The notes beneath the pieces are model-generated. The model had not been told where the DNA came from, did not search any database, and worked only from the letters and a program-made list of their open reading frames with translations. Made by a program: the position numbers and the translations under genes. From positions 2,177,713 to 2,241,712 of the forward strand of contig CM041201.1 in the NCBI GenBank assembly GCA_023078555.1: a stretch of 64,000 nt of DNA. Reading direction: 5' to 3'. This stretch comes from Ulva prolifera (Eukaryota; Chlorophyta; Ulvophyceae; Ulvales; Ulvaceae). Of the stretch, positions 56,436 through 64,000 are shown in pieces (position 1 is the stretch's first letter; every line of letters starts with the position of its first letter).

Positions 56436-56454
56436 CGCAGTGGATCCGTAAAAA

Positions 56455-56465
56455 GGCCCATAACC
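56455..56465 (-). promoter_or_regulatory. primer-binding site of copia C
   Basis: GGTTATGGGCC on the minus strand, abutting the 5' LTR at 56466; same half-tRNA-iMet site as in A. Confidence 0.8.
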
Positions 56466-56709
56466 TGTCGTGACAGAGGGAAGGTCAGTGAGACTCGACT
56501 TACAGAGACAGGAGCATGACATGAACGATGCAGAGACATGGACATACCTATCGTGACAGAGGGAAGGTCAGTGAGACTCGATAGAGCTCTACCCACATCT
56601 AGACTATATATGCAGAGTACGCCCTTCTGTCACGACCCTCATGATCACACAAGTGCGTCAACTACATGCATGTTCACACTGGCCTAGACTAAACCTATTT
56701 CTCTGGACA
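56466..56709 (-). repeat. 5' LTR of copia C
   Basis: 244 bp, nearly identical to the LTRs at 40058 and 45164. The right flank is a LINE coding fragment, not satellite. Confidence 0.9.
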
Positions 56710-56960
56710 TTTGCGCCCTGTGCCGAGGCGCACGAAGAGTGTCGTGCCATCCAGCAGTCCACCGGCGTGCCCCACAAAGAGGACGGCATCACAGTGGTCG
56801 GCACCCACGTCGGCACCGACGCCTTCGTCCGCGCGCGGCTGAAAGCCGCTGCCGCGAAGGCGATCGGGGAGATCGACCTGCTCATGCGCTTGCCGGTCAC
56901 CAAGCAGGTGCAGCTGCTGCTGCTCCGGCAGTCATTTGCTGTCCGCTTGGTGCACCACCA
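56710..56960 (+). mobile_element. LINE RT-region fragment
   Basis: Codes for FAPCAEAHEECRAIQQSTGV through KQVQLLLLRQSFAVRLVHHQ, matching 53590-53830 (minus) with few changes. Both ends are breakpoints, the left at the LTR and the right at copia sequence. Confidence 0.85.
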
Positions 56961-58117
56961 GCCTCCTCAGGATCCATATCAAAAATATCTCCATGGCTTG
57001 CCCCAAAGTTCGCACGTAAATTTTCACCTGTAGGGCTCCCCCCGGAGCCCACGACGCTGACAGCAGCTCTCGCCGGACCTGAGGCACCCATGTGGCAAGC
57101 GGCGGTTGAAGAGGAGTACACCTCCCTGGTTTCCATGAATGCGTGGGAGCTGGTGCGGCTGCCATCAGGCAAAAACGCCATTCCTTGCAAGTGGGTTTTC
57201 AAACGGAAACTCAATGCAGATGGCTCCATTGAACGCTACAAAGCCCGCTTGGTGATAAAAGGGTTTTATCAGAGAGAAGGTATAGACTACAATGCGGTCT
57301 TTGCCCCCGTTGTGCGTGCCAGCACCGTGCGCCTTTTTCTCTCCATCGTTGCCTCTTTTGATCTTGTGTGTCATTCCATTGACATCAAGAATGCATTCAT
57401 CCAAGGAGCCGTTGAAGAGAAGATCTTCATGAAGCAGCCAGACGGGTATGATGATGACTCAGGTCAGGTTTGCATGCTCAACAAGAGTTTGTATGGGCTG
57501 AAGCAGGCTCCACGTGTGTGGAACAAGACAATCACGGCCTACTTCGTGCTTCTGGGATTTGCTCAGAGCCAGAGTGATGGAGCACTCTTCATGCTGTACA
57601 CAGAACAGCTTGGCTTCGTTTTGATCCTCTGCTACGTTGACGACATCCAGATCGCAGCAAAGCAACTCACCAGTGTTCAGAACATCAAGAAGGCCATCTT
57701 GACGAAGTTTCCAGGCAAAGACACAGGAGATTCCAAGTATTTCCTGCAGATGACAATGCAACGCAACAGAGCAGCCCGCACGATCCACCTGAAGCAGCAA
57801 CGACACATCGAGAAGCTCATTGATCTGCACGGACTGAAGGACGCATGGCCGATTGCAATCCCGATGATCACCAATCTCAGCAAAGACCCCGCAGGTCCAA
57901 CCATCACAGATGTTGCAGCTGTCTCGCAATACAAGTCCATCGTCGGAGCCCTGCTCCACATTGCCAACAACACTCGTCCTGATATTGCATTTGCTGTGTC
58001 ATTTCTTGCTAGGTTCACTGCTCAGCCTACAGGTAGCAGCTTTGCAAGACTGAAAGATGTTTTGTTGTATCTCAAAGGCACAGCCTCATACAGCTTGAGA
58101 TTAGGAGGACCAGAGTG
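56961..58117 (+). pseudogene. copia pol fragment (integrase end and RT)
   Basis: Begins PPQDPYQKYLHGLPQ, has the NFHL stop at 57031-57033, then RT in the -1 frame with CYVDDIQIA, and stops at SLRLGGPEC, where it meets an inverted piece of the Pro/Ala-rich ORF. Nearly identical to copia C and useful as its uninterrupted reference. RNase H is missing. Confidence 0.92.
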
Positions 58118-58552
58118 TTCTGACACTGCCCGCCTGATGAACTTGCGGGTGGTGCTGCCGCCGTGTTGTTGGCCTGTGCGTGGACAGGCTTGGGCGGCGC
58201 GCAGCCCTTTGTGCTTCCTCAACGCTTGCTTCCGGCCGCCTCCACGCCCCTTTGCCGCTCTGCCGGCGCCACCGCGGCTTGTACCGGCGCCTGTGGCGGC
58301 GGCTGCGGGCCGGGCGGGCTGCTCGCACGTGCCGGCACCCGCGCCATGTGCTGACTGTTCAGCAGTGGCTGCAGGCGGGTCGGCAGGGGCGGGCTGGGCT
58401 GGCGGCGGGGGTGGCGGCGGGGGAAGGTCCGGCTGAGGCTGCTCCACGGGGTGCGCGGCGCCTGCGCTGGCTGTGGCTCCACGGTCGGTGGGTTCATCAT
58501 TGGTAGGAATCGTGCGGTCGGAGGATGGTCGATGCGCTGGTGTTGCGTCTGT

Positions 58553-58627
58553 CTACTAAGTTACACATATCTAGCCATTGTATGGCAAAGCAAACAAACA
58601 ACATCAAGCCAAACCAGCGACCGGCTG
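58553..58627 (-). mobile_element. LINE tail insertion, about 75 bp
   Basis: The tail (AAGTTACACATATCTAGCC to CGACCGGCTGCC) lies between two copies of TGCGTCTGT; the duplication is at least 9 bp, with one mismatch just outside. Confidence 0.85.
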
Positions 58628-58711
58628 CCTCACCAGGTGCGTCTGTAGGCGTCGCTGCTCCGGTGGCTGCTGCAGGGGTGGGCGCTGGGGCTGGCGTGGC
58701 TGATGTGCTAG

Positions 58712-58736
58712 TCAAGTTACACATACCGGGCCATTG
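58712..58736 (-). mobile_element. 25-bp LINE tail insertion with 14-bp TSD
   Basis: The insert is only TCAAGTTACACATACC plus GGGCCATTG. It is flanked by GGCTGATGTGCTAG at 58698-58711 and 58737-58750. The undisrupted sequence is visible in the other copy of the host ORF. Confidence 0.93.
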
Positions 58737-58967
58737 GGCTGATGTGCTAGACGGACCTTCAGCAGCTGGAGCAGCCTTGGCTGCTTCTTCAGTGCAGGGA
58801 GGTTCCTCAGAGCTGCTCCGGGAAGGCTGGCCCGAGGGTGGACCGGGGTCCTCTCTGAGCTTCGCCCGCCGTGACCGCGGAGCGCTAGCTGGCACAGATT
58901 CAACTCGCAACTTGGTTGCGAGCTGCTTCTGGAGCCGGCTAGCGGCTGCTGGCGGTTCATGTATTCA

Positions 58968-59163
58968 AGTTACACATACCGGGCCATTGTATGGCAAAGC
59001 AAATCAATACACCAAGCTAACACACACAACAAGCCAATAAGACAAGCGAGCGGCCGCCAAACGAGCAACCACCAGAACTTGGGGAACTAGAACGCCTCCC
59101 AACACACAACCCGGACATCAACCAAAATCAAGATCATCAAACGCTCTAGGAACAGAGAAGGCG
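58968..59163 (-). mobile_element. LINE 3' end, divergent subfamily, 12-bp TSD
   Basis: About 196 bp between two copies of GGCGGTTCATGT. The body beyond the tail differs from the other copies, so this is another LINE subfamily with the same terminal hairpin. Confidence 0.85.
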
Positions 59164-59822
59164 GTTCATGTGGAGTCTCATCTGCTTTGCTGTCCTCAAC
59201 TTCGACCTCTACGGCGCTGCCTTGCAAGCAGCGCTCGCCATCAGATCTTGCAGCTGCTGCTTCATCTTTTGCTTCTGGATGTAGCACAGCGCGCTGGAGC
59301 TTGATGGGCGAGCGTGCTGGAGCTGCGACGCCTTCAGGCGTCCCAGAACGCCTTCTCTTCGACGTCGAGGACATGCTCTAACCGAGCGTCGTCATAAAAT
59401 GTAAACCTGGCACTTTGTTTTCTTTTTGTGCTTCGCGGGCGGGTTCTTTTAGCTCCGCTCCTAGTCGCTTCACAGACAGAGCCACCGGGACTGCAACTTA
59501 CAGCCACGGCAACAAGGCACCGTCTGGAACGCGAGGACCTAACCTAAACGCAGCAGTCTTTTAACGAAATAGATAAAGTATATTGGCATTGAATTCACGA
59601 GAACGCTCGTGCTCCTAGGCGCTGGGCTGTACGACCGCTGTCGTTACAGCACTCGAAACTTCCACAGCGCAGCTCTAAACACAGACAAATGGACCATAAA
59701 ACAAATCTAATTAATCAAATGCCAATATCTACTGCGAATCGTGTTCGCAGGCCTGCGGCGCACAGGAGCAGAGCGCCACAGTAGCGTCACGAATACAATG
59801 GACGAAGAGTCAGGAGTGAAAC

Positions 59823-60239
59823 CAAGGGGAGGCAAGGCGGCCCTGTGCGTTGTGAACCATTGTCGGAGGAGGGTTTCCAGGTGTTAAAGCCCTGCTGTCA
59901 TGTCATCATGTGGAGTGGTCATGTAGAGTGGTCAATGTCCTTTGCGCAGCCAATCCTCTTCCTATAAAAAGATGATCTGATGTGTCTGTTGTTGATAGGA
60001 ACCAGTGAAGTAAACCCAGGTCTACTCTGCCTGACATGCGTGTGCCCTGCAGCAGTGTGCAGATGTGTGTTGGTGGAGGTCAGCAGCTCATAAGTCCAGA
60101 TCACGAGCATGCATGCTACACAAGCACCACACGGTGGACACCTCATCAGGTGATGAGCTGATCAGCTGTCTGGTTGTCCATGAAGAAGATCTGGATGTGA
60201 TCTGGATGTGATCCGCTGCATCTAACAGGATATTGACAG
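59823..60239. other. unassigned sequence between LINE 5' region and satellite
   Basis: No ORF or repeat recognised. It may be pre-insertion host DNA. Confidence 0.4.
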
Positions 60240-60484
60240 CTCCTGTGGCTGTAGGAGATTGTGATGTATGCATTGCAGAGTTCAATTTCCAGCCGCCCGT
60301 ACTCGGCTGGGCTTAATCCGGGGAATTGAGTGCTCTCGCTAGTCAAGGGTTTTGATTTGGAGTCATTGGCCTTGCAAGCACTTGCATGATATTGCGCGCA
60401 CGCAGCGTAGCACCTCCTTACGGTCAGAGGTCGACATGGACCTTCGTGGCTGTAGGAGATTGTTGGCAGCTGGTCAGTTGTTTG

Positions 60485-60526
60485 TTTGCTTTGCCATACA
60501 ATGGCCAGATATGTGTAACTTGATAA
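60485..60526 (+). mobile_element. 42-bp LINE tail inside a composite satellite unit, 14-bp TSD
   Basis: Flanked by TGGTCAGTTGTTTG at 60471-60484 and 60527-60540. The insert has the ...GGCCAGATATGTG form, so it is a newer, different subfamily than the tail it landed in. Confidence 0.9.
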
Positions 60527-61111
60527 TGGTCAGTTGTTTGGGTTGTTGTGTTTGTTTGCTTTGCCATACAATGGCTTAGTATGTGTAACTTTATCCCACT
60601 CGTGGCTGTAGGAGATTGTGATGTATGCATTGCAGAGTTCAATTTCCAGCCGCCCGTACTCGGCTGGGCTTAATCCGTGGAATTGAGTGCTCTCGCTAGT
60701 CAAGGGCTTTGATTGGGAGTCATTGGCCTTGCAAGCACTTGCATGATATTGCGCGCACGCAACGTAGCACCTCCTTACGGTCAGAGGTGGACATGGACCT
60801 TCGTGGCTGTAGGAGATTGTTGGCAGCTGGTCAGTTGTTTGGGTTGTTGTGTTTGTTTGCTTTGCCATACAATGGCTTGGTATGTGTAACTTTATCCCAC
60901 TCGTGGCTGTAGGAGATTGCGATGTATGCATTGCAGAGACCAATTTCCAGCCGGCCGTACTCGGCTGGGCTTAATCTGTGGAGTTGAGTGCTTTCGCTAG
61001 TCAAGGGCTTTGATTGGGAGTCATTGGCCTTGCAAGCACTTGCATGATATTGCGCGCACGCAGCGTAGCACCTCCTTACGGTCAGAGGTGGACATGGACC
61101 TTCGTGGCTGT

Positions 61112-61188
61112 GGATAAGTTACACATATCTGGCCATTGTATGGCAAAGCAAACAAACAACATCAAGCCAAACCAGCGACCGGCTGCCA
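61112..61188 (-). mobile_element. 77-bp LINE tail inserted in the satellite, 14-bp TSD
   Basis: Flanked by ACCTTCGTGGCTGT at 61098-61111 and 61189-61202. Minus orientation, opposite to the amplified tails around it. Confidence 0.9.
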
Positions 61189-64000
61189 ACCTTCGTGGCT
61201 GTAGGAGATTGTTGGCAGCTGGTCAGTTGTTTGGGTTGTTGTGTTTGTTTGCTTTGCCATACAATGGCTTGGTATGTGTAACTTTATCCCACTCGTGGCT
61301 GTAGGAGATTGTGATGTATGCATTGCAGAGTTCAATTTCCAGCCGCCCGTACTCGGCTGGGCTTAATCCGTGGAATTGAGTGCTCTCGCTAGTCAAGGGC
61401 TTTGATTGGGAGTCATTGGCCTTGCAAGCACTTGCATGATATTGCGCGCACGCAGCGTAGCACCTCCTTACGGTCAGAGGTGGACATGGACCTTCGTGGC
61501 TGTAGGAGATTGTTGGCAGCTGGTCAGTTGTTTGGGTTGTTGTGTTTGTTTGCTTTGCCATACAATGGCTTAGTATGTGTAACTTTATCCCACTCGTGGC
61601 TGTAGGAGATTGTGATGTATGCATTGCAGAGTTCAATTTCCAGCCGCCCGTACTCGGCTGGGCTTAATCCGTGGAATTGAGTGCACTCGCTAGTCAAGGG
61701 CTTTGATTGGGAGTCATTGGCCTTGCAAGCACTTGCATGATATTGCGCGCACGCAACGTAGCACCTCCTTACGGTCAGAGGTGGACATGGACCTTCGTGG
61801 CTGTAGGAGATTGTTGGCAGCTGGTCAGTTGTTTGGGTTGTTGTGTTTGTTTGCTTTGTCATACAATGGCTTGGTATGTGTAACTTTATCCCACTCGTGG
61901 CTGTAGGAGATTGCGATGTATGCATTGCAGAGACCAATTACCAGCCGGCCGTACTCGGCTGGGCTTTATCCGTGGAATTGAGTGCTCTCGCTAGTCAAGG
62001 GCTTTGATTGGGAGTCATTGGCCTTGCAAGCACTTGCATGATATTGCGCGCACGCAACGTAGCACCTCCTTACGGTCAGAGGTGGACATGGACCTTCGTG
62101 GCTGTAGGAGATTGTTGGCAGCTGGTCAGTTGTTTGGGTTGTTGTGTTTGTATGCTTTGCCATACAATGGCTTGGTATCTGTAACTTTATCCCACTCGTG
62201 GCTGTAGGAGATTGCGATGTATGCATTGCAGAGACCAATTTCCAGCCGGCCGTACTCGGCTGGGCTTAATCTGTGGAGTTGAGTGCTTTCGCTAGTCAAG
62301 GGCTTTGATTGGGAGTCATTAGCCTTGCAAGCACTTGCATGATATTGCGCGCACGCAGCGTAGCACCTCCTTACGGTCAGAGGTGGACATGGACCTTCGT
62401 GGCTGTAGGAGATTGTTGGCAGCTGGTCAGTTGTTTGGGTTGTTGTGTTTGTTTGCTTTGCCATACAATGGCTTGGTATGTGTAACTTTATCCCACTCGT
62501 GGCTGTAGGAGATTGTGATGTATGCATTGCAGAGACCAATTTCCAGCCGGCCGTACTCGGCTGGGCTTAATCTGTGGAGTTGAGTGCTTTCGCTAGTCAA
62601 GGGCTTTGATTGGGAGTCATTGGCCTTGCAAGCACTTGCATAATATTGTTGCACTTGGCTGTTGTCCAGGTTCTTGGCTGAGGTGAGCTTCGCTGGTTGC
62701 TTGTGTGGCAGCTGATCAATTGTTTGGCTTGATGTGTTTGTTTGCTTTGCCATACAGGCCCGGTATGTGTAACTTTATCCCACTCGTGGCTGTATGAGAT
62801 TGTGATGTATGCATTGCAGAGTTCAATTTCCAGCCGCCCGTACTCGGCTGGGCTTAATCCGTGGAATTGAGTGCTCTCGCTAGTCAAGGGCTTTGATTGG
62901 GAGTCATTGGCCTTGCAAGCACTTGCATGATATTGCGCGCACGCAGCGTAGCACCTCCTTACGGTCAGAGGTGGACATGGACCTTCGTGGCTGTAGGAGA
63001 TTGTTGGCAGCTGGTCAGTTGTTTGGGTTGTTGTGTTTGTTTGCTTTGCCATACAATGGCTTAGTATGTGTAACTTTATCCCACTCGTGGCTGTAGGAGA
63101 TTGTGATGTATGCATTGCAGAGTTCAATTTCCAGCCGCCCGTACTCGGCTGGGCTTAATCCGTGGAATTGAGTGCACTCGCTAGTCAAGGGCTTTGATTG
63201 GGAGTCATTGGCCTTGCAAGCACTTGCATGATATTGCGCGCACGCAACGTAGCACCTCCTTACGGTCAGAGGTGGACATGGACCTTCGTGGCTGTAGGAG
63301 ATTGTTGGCAGCTGGTCAGTTGTTTGGGTTGTTGTGTTTGTTTGCTTTGTCATACAATGGCTTGGTATGTGTAACTTTATCCCACTCGTGGCTGTAGGAG
63401 ATTGCGATGTATGCATTGCAGAGACCAATTACCAGCCGGCCGTACTCGGCTGGGCTTAATCTGTGGAGTTGAGTGCTTTCGCTAGTCAAGGGCTTTGATT
63501 GGGAGTCATTGGCCTTGCAAGCACTTGCATGATATTGCGCGCACGCAGCGTAGCACCTCCTTACGGTCAGAGGTGGACATGGACCTTCGTGGCTGTAGGA
63601 GATTGTTGGCAGCTGGTCAGTTGTTTGGGTTGTTGTGTTTGTTTGCTTTGCCATACAATGGCTTAGTATGTGTAACTTAATCCCACTCGTGGCTGTAGGA
63701 GATTGTGATGTATGCATTGCAGAGTTCAATTTCCAGCCGCCCGTACTCGGCTGGGCTTAATCCGTGGAATTGAGTGCTCTCGCTAGTCAAGGGCTTTGAT
63801 TGGGAGTCATTGGCCTTGCAAGCACTTGCATGATATTGCGCGCACGCAACGTAGCACCTCCTTACGGTCAGAGGTGAACATGGACCTTCGTGGCTGTAGG
63901 AGATTGTTGGCAGCTGGTCAGTTGTTTGGGTTGTTGTGTTTGTTTGCTTTGCCATACAATGGCTTGGTATGTGTAACTTTATCCCACTCGTGGCTGTAGG

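Larger units (their letters stand above)
45164..56709 (-). mobile_element. copia element C, full length but split by three nested insertions
   Basis: The 5' LTR is 56466-56709 and the 3' LTR 45164-45409 (minus orientation, about 245 bp). Removing copia B (45869-50604), a LINE tail (51673-51749) and a LINE (52085-54233) leaves an element of about 4.6 kb. Its two reading frames look unbroken apart from those insertions. Flanks differ at the two ends, so the element has taken part in a rearrangement. Confidence 0.9.
58118..59822 (-). mobile_element. inverted second copy of the probable LINE 5' region
   Basis: The same 5' UTR and Pro/Ala-rich ORF as 41755-43441, in minus orientation (start ATG near 59374). 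The ORF is broken by LINE tails at about 58553-58627, 58712-58736 and 58968-59163. Confidence 0.85.
60240..64000 (+). repeat. composite satellite array, 301-bp unit (satellite + LINE tail + TSD)
   Basis: About twelve head-to-tail units run off the right edge. The spacing is 301 bp over long stretches (for example at 61402, 61703, 62004 and at 62893, 63194, 63495, 63796). Each unit is a 201-bp satellite core plus an 81-bp LINE tail and an extra 19-bp target copy. In one unit the two copies of TCGTGGCTGTAGGAGATTG are 63286-63304 and 63386-63404. Units alternate between a few variants (GAGTTCAATTTCC or GAGACCAATTTCC; CAGCCGCCC or CAGCCGGCC), suggesting multi-unit amplification. The 137-codon minus-strand frames are by-products. 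Confidence 0.95.

Noticed and set aside
60530-63955. Repeated 137-codon minus-strand ORFs
   Set aside because: They are periodic by-products of the 301-bp satellite, which happens to lack stops in one frame. Their protein would include the LINE tail read backwards.
60240-64000. CRISPR-like array
   Set aside because: Units are long, contiguous and without unique spacers, and the DNA is eukaryotic. It is a satellite.

Overview
This is nuclear DNA of a photosynthetic eukaryote, most likely a chlorophyte green alga. Genes are split by many short to medium introns (GT-AG, most ending in TGCAG), and exons are clearly GC-richer than introns. The genes include a chloroplast phosphoribulokinase with its redox cysteines, a plant-type UDP-glucose pyrophosphorylase and a plastid-type rhodanese. 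The retroelements (copia elements primed by a half-tRNA, and a LINE with a restriction-like endonuclease) also resemble those known from volvocine algae. The species cannot be named from sequence alone.

The left 36 kb is gene-bearing. In order: a doubtful coiled-coil ORF (0.8-1.6 kb, -), UGPase (3.9-6.3 kb, -), a rhodanese-like protein (8.3-9.6 kb, -), an RS-rich protein with a LOTUS-like domain (11.0-13.7 kb, -), ALG3 mannosyltransferase (14.1-16.6 kb, +), a receptor-like TKL kinase (17.9-23.6 kb, +), phosphoribulokinase (26.3-28.7 kb, +), an unknown two-TM protein (30.3-32.5 kb, +) and a TrmL-type tRNA 2'-O-methyltransferase (35.0-36.2 kb, +). I rebuilt exons by hand from splice signals and phase. 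In UGPase, RS-LOTUS, ALG3, the kinase, PRK, the two-TM gene and TrmL every chosen junction keeps frame. These are unrelated housekeeping or signalling genes, not a cluster.

From about 36.4 kb to the right edge the window is a nested pile of transposable elements and satellite. One copia element (C, minus strand, 45.2-56.7 kb) has been hit by a complete copia element with identical LTRs (B, 45.9-50.6 kb), by a LINE 3' tail, and by a 2.1-kb 5'-truncated LINE. A second copy of the copia 5' half (A, 40.1-41.7 kb) carries a 321-bp LTR element in miniature (TRIM). The LINE ends in a short hairpin tail without poly(A). Its 5'-truncated copies, down to 25 bp, sit between 12-14 bp target-site duplications.

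The most striking feature is at 60.2-64.0 kb. There a 200-bp satellite has absorbed an 81-bp LINE tail together with its 19-bp target duplication, and the 301-bp composite has been amplified head to tail beyond the window edge. Short arrays of the unmodified 200-bp satellite survive at 37.5 and 39.5 kb, so both the before and after states are visible.
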